From NCBI GenBank assembly GCA_905215805.1, contig CAJMRL010000022.1:1-49334 (forward strand): a stretch of DNA of 49,334 nt, read 5' to 3'. Shown in pieces: positions 42,100 through 49,334 of this stretch; positions within the stretch are counted from its first letter, which is position 1, and the number at the start of each line of letters is the position of its first letter. Position numbers and translations under genes: made by a program. The DNA is from an uncultured bacterium (lineage in GTDB: Bacteria > Bacillota > Clostridia > UBA1381). Under the pieces are notes generated by a model that was given only the letters and a program-made list of their open reading frames with translations, searched no databases and was not told where the DNA came from.

Positions 42100-43788
42100 T
42101 TAGACTTGTTCAGCTAAAAGAACATTTGTTAATCCTTCAATATATGCTTTTTGTGTTATTTTTTTTCGCTTAGATAGTACAGACTTTATTGCAGGTCTTA
42201 CAATTCTTTCGCTTGCATAGTAACGATAATTTTCCGATGCATACATATTTTCAAGCATGGTTGACAAATCCTCGTTTCCAACTGTCATAGACACAATACG
42301 ATCTAATTCATCATTTGTAAGGTTTGCAAGAGAAACTTGTTCTATAAATTCTTCTTTTAATATTTGAAACATACTTATTGCATCATCTTTTACAAACTCA
42401 TCGGCTATTTTTTTTGCTACATAACCCGCTACCGCTCCGCCTATTATTCCGCCTATTACCGGGGCGATTGTGTTTCCAACTCCGGCGCCAACTATACCGG
42501 CAGCAGCAACTGTTGAGTTTTTAAAAAGCTGGCTTCCAGAAATTTTACCGTTCAGCGCCTTTATTAAATCAGGTCCAAATGTTATTACTCCGGCAAGAGT
42601 ACCGGCAATAAATTGCTGAGAAGTTAATCTTGTAAGACCGAATATATTTCCTAATTGAGTTTTTGCTATTGCAGATCTTTGAATTTGCGTAACAATACTT
42701 TCGCTGATTGATGCAATGGGGTTTGCAAAGCTGCCAACACTTTTAAGAGTGCCGTCTGCCAAAGTATCCTTTATTAATGGATTTGCTATTTTATCTCTGG
42801 TCAGCTGCATTGTGGCTATGTATATCACTGCCCCAGTTCCTAAAACTTTTGTCCCGATAGCCAAACTGGATTGAGCTGCATCTGTTACTGATTTGCCATG
42901 CCATATCTGAGTTGCAAATGTCATAAGTGCAGATATTCCAGCAGCATTTGTTGTATAGACTACACCAGTCGCAGAATCTACAGCAAGACTTTCTATTGTC
43001 CCTGAAATTGCTGTATTATTTGCCTGAGTATAAGTATAAATCCCTTTCTTAACATAAGAAGCTGCATCTTCTCCGAGTTCAATACCCGGAACCTGTCCAT
43101 CATTAATCCTTTTTTGCATTAGCTTCAGTGCTTCATCATATTGATCTCGCGGTACTTCTATCGGCATCATTTTTCCCGAGCCATCAGAACGGATATATCT
43201 TGCCTGTTTATTTTCAAATGCAGCGCCTATACTTTCCTGCGCAGTTTTATAATATTTTGTCTGTATTTCAAGTCCGTCTACAGTTCTATCCGCTCCATTT
43301 TTCACTTGTCTGCCACGACTGTCCAGTACCTGAGCCGTACTTTCAACATTTTTACCAAGCAATCTGTCTGAGGCATTATTAGCATATTCAGCTGCATAGC
43401 CTCCGCCCCTGCTTCCGTTCATGTAATTCTTCACTTCGTTAAATGCATTGTTAAGGGCACTGTTATTTGCATTTACAGCGGCTGTTTGTATATTATTTTC
43501 AACTGATTCTGTCTTTAGCTGCTGCTCTAAATTCTTTTGCTGCAATTGAGCTGCTTCAAGCGCTCTATTATCCTCATAAATTGTATTGTCATACATAGCA
43601 GCACTTATGCCGGATTCAATAACTTGTTTGCACAATGCTAAAACACTTTCAGCAATTGTGTTATGTAGTGTTAAACTGCCGTATTGCTTTTTACCTTTAT
43701 TATTTATACTGGTCCAAAATATACTGACGAGAGGACTGCTCGATGTTGTATAATTATCTCTTACAGATTTTAGCCCCTTAAAATTCAA
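42100..43788 (-). CDS. Membrane protein with nuclease-like motif, downstream half of a split gene
   Basis: A 562-residue frame from a TTG at 43788. In order: residues 1-60 look like the end of a domain begun in the upstream ORF; 75-130 are a coiled, Gln/Asn-rich linker; 128-185 contain YAAEYANN and VDGLEIQTKYY, whose Asp171 with Gln176-x-Lys178 (and Glu134 before) resemble a PD-(D/E)xK core; 255-330 and 390-460 are hydrophobic, the latter ending in a glycine zipper (GIVGAGVGNTIAPVIGGIIG). The start has no ribosome site of its own and overlaps the stop of the upstream ORF. A 1-base shift in an A8 run joins both into one protein of about 782 residues. Function is unknown; toxin or defence is inferred. 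Confidence 0.65.
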   Translation of the reverse strand: MNFKGLKSVRDNYTTSSSPLVSIFWTSINNKGKKQYGSLTLHNTIAESVLALCKQVIESGISAAMYDNTIYEDNRALEAAQLQQKNLEQQLKTESVENNIQTAAVNANNSALNNAFNEVKNYMNGSRGGGYAAEYANNASDRLLGKNVESTAQVLDSRGRQVKNGADRTVDGLEIQTKYYKTAQESIGAAFENKQARYIRSDGSGKMMPIEVPRDQYDEALKLMQKRINDGQVPGIELGEDAASYVKKGIYTYTQANNTAISGTIESLAVDSATGVVYTTNAAGISALMTFATQIWHGKSVTDAAQSSLAIGTKVLGTGAVIYIATMQLTRDKIANPLIKDTLADGTLKSVGSFANPIASISESIVTQIQRSAIAKTQLGNIFGLTRLTSQQFIAGTLAGVITFGPDLIKALNGKISGSQLFKNSTVAAAGIVGAGVGNTIAPVIGGIIGGAVAGYVAKKIADEFVKDDAISMFQILKEEFIEQVSLANLTNDELDRIVSMTVGNEDLSTMLENMYASENYRYYASERIVRPAIKSVLSKRKKITQKAYIEGLTNVLLAEQV

Positions 43789-44447
43789 CCATGAACTCTT
43801 GACATAATATTTTTTTTCGTATTTTTTTGGACTTCTTTATTATATTCACATTGATAAGCAGTATAAATTCCCCGATCCGTTACTAAAATGCCATATTCTC
43901 TGAAATCACTAATCTCAAGACTGGCATTACATGAAAAATAGAGCGGTTCTTCTGAATAAATGCTTGTTTTCTCAAAATTAAGAAATGCGTTTGCGCGTCC
44001 GTACGACATATTTTCTTTTGTAAAGATATTATCCGACAAATCGTTTTCAGCGATTATATTAATCGAATTATTCAACACATCGGATACTTTATGCTTTAAA
44101 AACACTCTTGAATGTTCTTTAATCCACTTTCTATTTTCTTCGATTTCTTTTCTCTCTTCCTCTTGTTTTTTTCGAATTATCTCTCTTCTTTCTGCCTCTC
44201 CTTTTTCTTTGAACCATTGATTGATAAATAAATATATAGCCCAAGCGACTAAATCAATTATAATAGCAGAAAAGAAATGACCTTTTACGGAAAATAAAAT
44301 TATAAATATAATTGATGCAATACTCATCAAAATAATAGGTATATACTCTGCTATATCACTTAAAAAATCTAATATTGATTCAAATAGTTCTGATATCCAA
44401 CCTAATATAAGCAATATAACTATTACTATAATTATAATTTTTAGCAT
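43785..44447 (-). CDS. Membrane protein, upstream half of the split gene
   Basis: A 220-residue frame: two to three transmembrane segments at 2-20, 35-53 and 57-80, a charged coiled-coil (EKGEAERREIIRKKQEEERK, about 84-110), and a soluble part that ends abruptly in NTKKNIMSRVHG. The last eight residues look like out-of-frame sequence. If the frame is shifted by -1 in the A8 run at 43810-43817, the reading continues KKYYVKSSWLNFKGLKSV straight into the downstream ORF, which makes a sensible domain (GILVTDRGIYTAYQ and on). GGAG lies eight bases before the ATG, and a consensus promoter is upstream. Not a recognised family. Confidence 0.65.
   Translation of the reverse strand: MLKIIIIVIVILLILGWISELFESILDFLSDIAEYIPIILMSIASIIFIILFSVKGHFFSAIIIDLVAWAIYLFINQWFKEKGEAERREIIRKKQEEERKEIEENRKWIKEHSRVFLKHKVSDVLNNSINIIAENDLSDNIFTKENMSYGRANAFLNFEKTSIYSEEPLYFSCNASLEISDFREYGILVTDRGIYTAYQCEYNKEVQKNTKKNIMSRVHG
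43810..43817 (-). promoter_or_regulatory. A8 slippery tract at the frame change
   Basis: Eight T on the plus strand, read as ACG AAA AAA AAT in the zero frame of the upstream ORF. A AAA AAT is a standard -1 slip heptamer; the run also suits transcriptional slippage or replication-borne phase change. A second run of seven lies at 43822-43828. Confidence 0.55.
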
Positions 44448-44804
44448 GACATAGTCTCCTTTTTTATATTTCTATCAATGATACATAAATTTTTATTATT
44501 TAATTGAAAAATCTCATAACTAATTATTTTTTAACCCTCTACAACAAAATCAGACAAAATATTCCATAAAAATATTGTAACATATATTGTGTTATATGTC
44601 AAGTATTTATGCGGGTTTTGCGTATTAACAAAAATGGAACTCAATCGTAAATAAAACTACAATCACTTATTCTACAAACCGAGAAACTGGGGGGCGTTGC
44701 TCCGAGCAAGTATTTAGCAAAAATTGAGAATAAAGTGCAACAGCCCCTTTTGGGTGGAAACAATTACAAATATCAAGCTTCAAAATCACAGTCGACCATC
44801 AATT
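44448..44804. other. Gap: promoter of the split gene and an inverted repeat
   Basis: On the minus strand TTGACA (44602-44597), 17 bases, TACAAT (44579-44574) with TG extended -10 drives the split gene, leaving a leader of about 120 AT-rich bases. Further right, GGGGCGTTGC pairs with GCAACAGCCCC (about 44692-44752, one bulge). Its ends recall the GGGCTG/CAGCCC family but its interior does not. It may terminate the gene at 44805. No coding sequence seen. Confidence 0.5.
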
Positions 44805-45185
44805 TTATTGTCCCTTAGTCAATTCATCAGTCAAGCGTATAATTTCAGGAGCCATTTTTTTTCTCTGTTTGCCGGTGATATGCAGATATATCGGATAAGC
44901 CGCAATAATACACACAATGCCTATAGCTCCCAAAATAATTCCCGGAATAAACAATTCTTCCTTCCAAACCATAGTACAGCTCATACCGCCGCCCAAAAGC
45001 AGCGTACCTATAACGCCTAAAATGATGGATACTATAGTGCCCGGCTTTGATACGCTTGCATCCAGTCTGCGCAGCTGTTCCATTTTGTTTTCTTCCTTTG
45101 AAACATACTTATCGCGTATCTTTCTGATCTCCTCCTGCTGCTTGGCGCAATAGCTGAAATTAAATTTATCTTCATTCTCATTCAT
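44805..45185 (-). CDS. Small membrane protein with cytosolic helix
   Basis: A 126-residue protein: a charged N-terminal helical region (1-45, KQQEEIRKIRDKY and EENKMEQLRRLDAS), two membrane segments (about 50-70 and 78-100) and a short basic C-terminal tail. Proteins of this pattern are frequent in gut Firmicutes and have no known function. AGGAGGT is well placed before the ATG. It is the last of four minus-strand genes that begin with the response regulator; the 61-base gap holds no clear promoter, so it is likely the end of that operon. Confidence 0.7.
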   Translation of the reverse strand: MNENEDKFNFSYCAKQQEEIRKIRDKYVSKEENKMEQLRRLDASVSKPGTIVSIILGVIGTLLLGGGMSCTMVWKEELFIPGIILGAIGIVCIIAAYPIYLHITGKQRKKMAPEIIRLTDELTKGQ

Positions 45186-45246
45186 CTAAACGACCTCCTA
45201 ATAAGATTATAGATATATTCCTATTATCTAAACAATAAAATCACAT

Positions 45247-46146
45247 TTACTGACAGTTAAATTTATTTAGCTGTCTTGTCGAGCGTATAATCATATAAAC
45301 CGCCATACTAAGTACGACCACACAAACAGTACCTCCGGAGGCGGCGGTCATAATACGGCGAAAACCGGGCTCATCTGCTCCAAACTGGGCGATCATTGCT
45401 GTTTCCAAGGACAGCATAGACACCAATGCCGCCGTAAGATTGACAGCCTTAGCTGCTGAGAGAACAGGGCTGCCGCGCTTTCTGTATTTTATAACATTGA
45501 CCACCGCAGTAATTGTTATATAAAACGTATAGGCAGCCATGGCGTAAATCAGCAGTCCCGAATATGAAAAGCCTCTGTTTTGGTTTACGATATAAATAAC
45601 AATACCTGCCAAGGTCTGATTCATAAGCAATAAAATAATCCCGCACATTCTGTAACGCCGAAATTCGGCTGGAATATCCTGCCCAACCGCTGTATGATGT
45701 ATATGTGTTATAAGCAATGTCCGCATAACTGAAAGAAAAGCATAGTAAAATGCAAGCGTAATGAACCATGCGGACCGGTATCTGACTCCGGAATACAAAT
45801 TCAGGGCAACATACAAAATATTGACCGCCAATCCGCCGTGCAGTGAAACCTCCGACCGAAATGCCGCATCGCGCAAATACCTGTCGCCTACAGGATTGCT
45901 TCTGATTTTTTTCACTATAAACAGCTCTTCTGCGCCGCAGCGAACCGTTTTAATAATCTTTGTTATTCCCGTAGATGTGATTATCACCGCATATGCAGAT
46001 AAACAATAGGAAATATACGAAAGCGCACCATCCTCCTGTATATAGAGCATGACAAATACAAAAACAAACGAAGGTACGGCAATCAAAATAGTGGGAAGCG
46101 GCGGCAGACAAAATAATTTTTTCATCAGCCCTTTAATCCGCTCCAT
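45247..46146 (-). CDS. Polytopic membrane protein after the histidine kinase
   Basis: A 299-residue protein with about seven to eight membrane segments spread over residues 17-295, interrupted by basic cytosolic loops (KKIRSNPVGDRYLRDAAFR, VIKYRKRGSP). No motif I recognise. The ATG at 46146 is favoured over the twin at 46149 because AGGAGG is then seven bases away; a longer frame begins inside the kinase gene. It overlaps the kinase gene by 14 bases, so synthesis is coupled. It could be part of the sensing complex or a target of the two-component system; nothing decides between these. Confidence 0.68.
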   Translation of the reverse strand: MERIKGLMKKLFCLPPLPTILIAVPSFVFVFVMLYIQEDGALSYISYCLSAYAVIITSTGITKIIKTVRCGAEELFIVKKIRSNPVGDRYLRDAAFRSEVSLHGGLAVNILYVALNLYSGVRYRSAWFITLAFYYAFLSVMRTLLITHIHHTAVGQDIPAEFRRYRMCGIILLLMNQTLAGIVIYIVNQNRGFSYSGLLIYAMAAYTFYITITAVVNVIKYRKRGSPVLSAAKAVNLTAALVSMLSLETAMIAQFGADEPGFRRIMTAASGGTVCVVVLSMAVYMIIRSTRQLNKFNCQ

Positions 46147-47230
46147 CATATCTCCTCCTAAGCTTAACAGTAAAGGCAGAGCCCTTGCCGACCTCGCTTT
46201 CAACGCTTATCTCGCCGCCGGTAATATCAACCACGCGCTTTACCAGAGCAAGACCCAGCCCGTTGCCCTTTGCGGCATGGGACCTATCGCCCTGATAAAA
46301 CTTCTCAAAAATATGCTCTCCGACCTCGCGTTTTATTCCGCAGCCTGTATCGGATACCTTCACTGCCGCATAAGTTTCATCAGCTTCAAGAGTAACAGAT
46401 ACTTTTCCTCCCGGATCAGTAAATTTAAAGGCATTAGAAAATAAATTATTCCACACCAGAGACAACAGCTCCGGATCTGCCGTTATCATGACGCTGTCCT
46501 GAATTTGGGTACTTATCTCAATCTCTTTATCCTCCCATACATTCTCAAAGCCCAGCAGGCACTCACAAAGCTGCTCTCCCAGGTCATAGGTCTTTATATC
46601 AGGATAGATATTCTGATTTTCCAGCTTATTAAGCTTAAGGATATTTGAAACCATATTGGCAAGATTTTGCGATGCTGCGGTAATCGCCTTTGCATATTCA
46701 AGCCGTTTTTCCTCCGGAAGAGAGGGCTGCTGAAGCAGAGTGCCGTAATTTTGCATTACAGAAAGAGGAGTTTTCAGCTCGTGTGATACATTCGCTACAA
46801 AATCTGTTCTTAGCGTTTCTATGCCGGACAGCTCCTGTGCCATTTTATTAAAATAATCTATTACAGTATTGAAGCCATCGTTGGGATCTGAACTGTTTAC
46901 CTTTTCGATGCGGACGGACAAATCGCCCTGCATAATCCTTTCGGCAGCATCGACAATACGCTTGACCGGCTTATCTACCATTATCCGCCGCCTAATAATA
47001 TCGATAAGGGAAAATATCAGACTTAATATCACAACATTTACAAATGTCAAAATTGCTGCCTGTCTGATATGCTCACGCTGAAGCTCAATACCTGTTATAT
47101 CCGAAACTTTATTCAAAAACAATATCATGCAGCAGGTAAGTATAAAGCACACCGTAAGAAAAAACACAAGGAAATGCCTAAATGCAATCAAAATCCGACG
47201 AAAACGCTCTTTTCTTGTCTGCTCTGTCAT
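46133..47230 (-). CDS. Sensor histidine kinase
   Basis: A 365-residue membrane kinase. Two transmembrane helices (about 18-40 and 58-79) enclose only about 18 residues outside, so the signal is probably sensed in the membrane or through a partner. A HAMP linker (80-133) leads to the phospho-acceptor His150 in NVSHELKTPLS, then the ATPase domain with the N box NLFSNAFKF, DTGCGI and GNGLGLALVKRV. The very short outer loop is of the intramembrane-sensing kind known for antibiotic or envelope stress. Its ATG overlaps the response-regulator stop (ATGA), and AAGGCGG is upstream within that gene. Confidence 0.94.
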   Translation of the reverse strand: MTEQTRKERFRRILIAFRHFLVFFLTVCFILTCCMILFLNKVSDITGIELQREHIRQAAILTFVNVVILSLIFSLIDIIRRRIMVDKPVKRIVDAAERIMQGDLSVRIEKVNSSDPNDGFNTVIDYFNKMAQELSGIETLRTDFVANVSHELKTPLSVMQNYGTLLQQPSLPEEKRLEYAKAITAASQNLANMVSNILKLNKLENQNIYPDIKTYDLGEQLCECLLGFENVWEDKEIEISTQIQDSVMITADPELLSLVWNNLFSNAFKFTDPGGKVSVTLEADETYAAVKVSDTGCGIKREVGEHIFEKFYQGDRSHAAKGNGLGLALVKRVVDITGGEISVESEVGKGSAFTVKLRRRYDGAD

Positions 47231-47901
47231 TTCAGCACCGCCTTGTAGCCCAGTCCATGTACGGTAACAATCTCAAAATCGGTGCAGCTTGAGAATTTGT
47301 TTCTAAGCTTGGTCATATATACGTCTACAGTGCGAAGTCCCGACGACGTATCACCGTCCCAAAATTCGTCCATGAGCTGTGAGCGGGTAAAAGTCTTTTT
47401 GGGATATGACAAAAGCTTATATAATAAATTGAATTCACGTACTGTCAACGGAACCTCTTCACCGTTCAGATAAGCAGTGTGCTCATCTGCGTCAAGCTTC
47501 AGCGCCCCAACCTCAAGCCTGCGGCTGTTCACTATCTTTGCCCGCCTCATAAGCGCCCCTATATGCAAAAGCAGCTCATCTAAATTTATCGGCTTTGTCA
47601 TATAATCGTCTATCCCCGCATTAAACCCCCTCTGCTTTGCCGAAAAATCATCTCTTGCCGTCATAAACAAAATCGGTATATCCTGATTTTGACTGCGTAC
47701 TGTCTGTGCAAACTCAAATCCATCCACCTCCGGCATCATAATATCGGAAATTATCATATCGAACAGCGTTCCGCCGTACATGGCGTCATATGCCTCGCCG
47801 GCGCTCAGGCATCCAACCGTCTCAAAACCGTTTTGATTCAAAAAAGAGCAAACTGTGCGGTTAAGCTCCCTGTCATCTTCAACTACCAATATTTTAAACA
47901 T
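47227..47901 (-). CDS. OmpR-family response regulator
   Basis: A 224-residue regulator: receiver domain with acidic pair Glu8/Asp9-Asp10 and phospho-acceptor Asp53 in MIISDIMMPEVDG, switch Thr in FMTARDD and Lys in YMTKPIN; then a winged helix with LTVREFNLLYKLLSY and VDVYMTKLRNKF. The ATG at 47901 follows AAGGAGGT and starts at the conserved MFKILVVEDD; an earlier in-frame codon adds residues with no site. A -10 TATAAT with TG (minus strand, 47994-47989) lies about 90 bases upstream with no good -35, compatible with activator control. Heads the operon with the kinase and two membrane proteins. Confidence 0.95.
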   Translation of the reverse strand: MFKILVVEDDRELNRTVCSFLNQNGFETVGCLSAGEAYDAMYGGTLFDMIISDIMMPEVDGFEFAQTVRSQNQDIPILFMTARDDFSAKQRGFNAGIDDYMTKPINLDELLLHIGALMRRAKIVNSRRLEVGALKLDADEHTAYLNGEEVPLTVREFNLLYKLLSYPKKTFTRSQLMDEFWDGDTSSGLRTVDVYMTKLRNKFSSCTDFEIVTVHGLGYKAVLK

Positions 47902-48048
47902 AATATGTACCTCCTTATTCCTTGATGCCGTGCTTATGAGCAGCAAATATTTTGCTGTTTACCATCTCTTTTCCGTTTTTATAAGAGTATTATAACATAT
48001 AAATGTTAAAGTTTTGTTTACATTTTTATTCTTTTTATATTTTTTAAT

Positions 48049-48076
48049 AAGAAAGCGGCTTGACAGCCGCTTTCTT
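48049..48076. terminator. Terminator after the small membrane gene cluster
   Basis: AAGAAAGCGGCT (48049-48060), loop TGAC, AGCCGCTTTCTT (48065-48076): a perfect 12-bp stem placed just after the stop of the 91-residue gene. Confidence 0.75.
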
Positions 48077-48079
48077 AAA

Positions 48080-48355
48080 TCATTTCTCTTTATTATGTAC
48101 TAAAATTTTGGTTTTAGCCATTTCCTCACGCTCAGCTTGTTCCTTAGCCAAACGTTTTTTTGCATCCTCTATGCTTTCTCCTTCGCGAGTTAGGAACTGG
48201 TCCACAAATTTATCCGCCATCTTCGTAAATCCGCCTACCACTCCGTCCTCAAGCTTCTTATAACTGCTCACAACTCCGTTTTCAAGCTTTTTATAGCCGT
48301 CAACTACGCCTTCCGCAATTTTTTCATTAGCCTTTACTAATTTTGACTTTGCCAT
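48080..48355 (-). CDS. 91-residue protein with three 11-residue repeats
   Basis: A small charged, helical protein. Residues 16-48 are three tandem units of the form GVV-x-x-Y/F-K/T-K-L/M-x-D/N (GVVDGYKKLEN, GVVSSYKKLED, GVVGGFTKMAD), which would make an amphipathic helix. The rest is EGESIEDAKKRLAKEQAERE and a basic tail. No signal peptide or membrane segment. Proteins with this repeat occur near small membrane proteins in Clostridia; I know of no function. AAAGGAG precedes the ATG. Last of three genes that begin at 48845. Confidence 0.72.
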   Translation of the reverse strand: MAKSKLVKANEKIAEGVVDGYKKLENGVVSSYKKLEDGVVGGFTKMADKFVDQFLTREGESIEDAKKRLAKEQAEREEMAKTKILVHNKEK

Positions 48356-48368
48356 TTTAAATGCTCCT

Positions 48369-48464
48369 TTATTTCTTTTTACTATTTCTTATACGACTTA
48401 TTATAACAGCGCCAACGCCTGCGATAGCGGCAGCTCCGATAACGGGAATAATAACTTTTGACAT
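48369..48464 (-). CDS. 31-residue single-span membrane peptide
   Basis: A small gene: GGAGG seven bases before the ATG at 48464. The product is one hydrophobic Gly/Ala/Val/Ile segment (about residues 4-23) followed by a short basic tail RIRNSKKK, the look of a single-pass membrane microprotein. It lies 12 bases after the upstream membrane gene and 13 before the repeat protein, so it sits in the middle of one operon. Not known to me under any name. Confidence 0.68.
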   Translation of the reverse strand: MSKVIIPVIGAAAIAGVGAVIISRIRNSKKK

Positions 48465-48476
48465 TGCTCTGCCTCC

Positions 48477-48845
48477 TTATTTCAATCCTTTTACAACGGG
48501 AATCAAGCATATCAGCAAAATGATACCCACTAATCCGACAAGAATTCCCTGAACCATCATGCTCCATACCATTACCATGCACATTCCAATGCCAAGCACC
48601 ACCGCCCCGACAACGCCGAGCAGTACAGTACCGATTGCTTTTCCGCTCAAATGAATTGCGGGCTTGCCCTCCATCTTACGGCGTACGACAAGCATAGCCA
48701 GAAGAACCACCGCACCTATGACGCCGATTATAACGCCTTGCTTGAATGCGTTCCACTCAGGCAGCATACACATGCACATTCCGATTGCAAACAATATTCC
48801 ACCTATGGTGCTCATAATCAGGGTTACAAAATTTTTCTTTTTCAT
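48477..48845 (-). CDS. 122-residue four-span membrane protein
   Basis: Four hydrophobic segments (about 8-28, 35-55, 68-92 and 97-118) in two similar halves: GGILFAIGMCMCM matches VGAVVLGIGMCMVM, suggesting an internal duplication. A basic loop RRKMEGKPA lies between the halves. No catalytic residues are evident. GGAGG precedes the ATG by about ten bases. First gene of an operon with the 31-residue peptide and the repeat protein, next to the two-component system, whose target this operon could be. Function unknown. Confidence 0.7.
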   Translation of the reverse strand: MKKKNFVTLIMSTIGGILFAIGMCMCMLPEWNAFKQGVIIGVIGAVVLLAMLVVRRKMEGKPAIHLSGKAIGTVLLGVVGAVVLGIGMCMVMVWSMMVQGILVGLVGIILLICLIPVVKGLK

Positions 48846-49017
48846 AATATTAAATCCTCCATGTTTTAATTTATGAATACATTGTACATTGGATATATTT
48901 TTGAAATGATAAAGATTTGTTTCTGAATTGTTAAAATTAACTTTTTAAAAAAATTTTTGATATAAAAATTATCAGACGGCAATGGGACGCTGAATCGGTT
49001 TGCAGATATATAAATTT

Positions 49018-49043
49018 AGGAGGTGCGCTTTGACGCACCTCCT
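49018..49043. terminator. Hairpin after the Rpn-like gene
   Basis: AGGAGGTGCG (49018-49027), loop of six, CGCACCTCCT (49034-49043), a perfect 10-bp stem. It lies about 75 bases past the stop at 49117. T runs are poor on both sides, so termination is plausible rather than certain. Confidence 0.5.
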
Positions 49044-49116
49044 TATTCTTGACCATATAAATATTGCAAAAAAATCATAAAGCTATACACTCTGATTATG
49101 ATTGGCGTTCTTATTG

Positions 49117-49334
49117 TTATTCGCCTTTTTTAAAAAATTCCGAATATTTAATTTTTTCTTCTTCAGTAAGACCGGCTGCCGACAAAGCCTGCTCAAGCGA
49201 CCAGTTCATATTATTTATAAGATTGGCAAGAATTTCAATTTTACCCTTTTCTATGCCCTGTTCTATACCTTTTTCTATGCCTTTTTCTATGCCTTTTTCT
49301 ATGCCTTTTTCTATGCCTTTTTCTATGCCTTTTT
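49117..49334 (-). CDS. Rpn/PD-(D/E)xK nuclease-like protein, C-terminal part
   Basis: Only the last 72 codons are in the window; the gene runs off the right edge. It opens with at least six KGIE units followed by QGIEKGK, then a helical end, ILANLINNMNWSLEQALS and a final KKYSEFF-like tail. KGIE-type repeats before a short helical C terminus are a hallmark of the Rpn (recombination-promoting nuclease, PF12784-like transposase) proteins, whose catalytic domain would be upstream on the minus strand beyond 49334. No catalytic residue can be seen, so the call rests on the tail alone. Confidence 0.65.
   Translation of the reverse strand, partial: KGIEKGIEKGIEKGIEKGIEKGIEQGIEKGKIEILANLINNMNWSLEQALSAAGLTEEEKIKYSEFFKKGE
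49245..49334 (-). repeat. 12-bp tandem repeat encoding KGIE
   Basis: About seven and a half units of a 12-base repeat (CCTTTTTCTATG on the plus strand). The five units nearest the window edge are identical and the inner two diverge. The array continues past the edge, so its length is unknown. Confidence 0.9.

Noticed and set aside
44724..45020. A 98-codon plus-strand frame near 44.8 kb
   Set aside because: Antisense to the small membrane protein, which has a good ribosome site and a plausible membrane topology.
48376..48582. A 66-codon minus-strand frame over 48382-48582
   Set aside because: It overlaps two better frames in the same direction (the 31- and 122-residue membrane proteins) that have proper ribosome sites.
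49245..49334. A CRISPR array from the 12-bp periodicity
   Set aside because: The units are too short, have no spacers, and encode KGIE in frame at the end of a protein.

Overview
The window looks like a chromosomal stretch of a spore-forming, low-to-moderate GC Clostridia (Firmicutes). The reasons are spoVG and spoIIE, strong AGGAGG-type ribosome binding sites with frequent TTG/GTG starts, near-consensus TTGACA-N17-TATAAT promoters with extended TG motifs, pyruvate phosphate dikinase, and secreted proteins with stalk (copper-amine-oxidase N-terminal), SLH and Big2 modules. Species cannot be named from sequence alone. No rRNA, tRNA, CRISPR array or intact transposon was seen.

Layout. Bases 1-4.6 kb: a DUF4956 membrane protein, coaX behind a short terminated leader, and an MBOAT plus DHHW pair that probably O-acylates a surface polymer. 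4.8-8.7 kb: spoVG diverging from murC, then an overlapping operon of a DJ-1 protein, 5-formyl-THF cyclo-ligase and TatD. 8.9-13 kb (minus): secreted Big2/glucosaminidase, araD and a ribulokinase. 13.3-18.3 kb: citrate synthase, then minus-strand genes for a secreted stalk protein with a DnaJ-like zinc finger, a phosphoesterase and two unknowns. 18.6-28.3 kb: spoIIE behind Spo0A-like boxes, ppdK, then metF-metH (minus) diverging from galU through a mirror-image promoter. 28.6-34 kb (minus): an MNT-HEPN toxin-antitoxin pair, two secreted surface proteins, pyrE, a 46-residue ORF, an orphan SigB/F/G-type sigma factor and a membrane-anchored protein.

34.1-37.7 kb: a 994-residue secreted protein flanked by two copies of a short-peptide gene, one truncated. 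37.7-41.8 kb: rsmA diverging from purF and lysS. 41.9-44.4 kb: a dead excisionase-like gene and a membrane/nuclease-like protein split into two ORFs at an A8 tract. 44.8-48.8 kb: a two-component system among small membrane proteins. The right edge cuts an Rpn-type gene ending in KGIE repeats.

The least ordinary items are: a 135-bp repeat present twice, with one difference, and a reduced inverted third copy, all three at convergent gene ends; the A8-split membrane/nuclease-like protein; the peptide-flanked giant secreted protein; the orphan sigma locus; and the overlapping mirror promoters of metF and galU. Core genes are assigned confidently. Functions of the secreted and small membrane proteins are mostly unknown.
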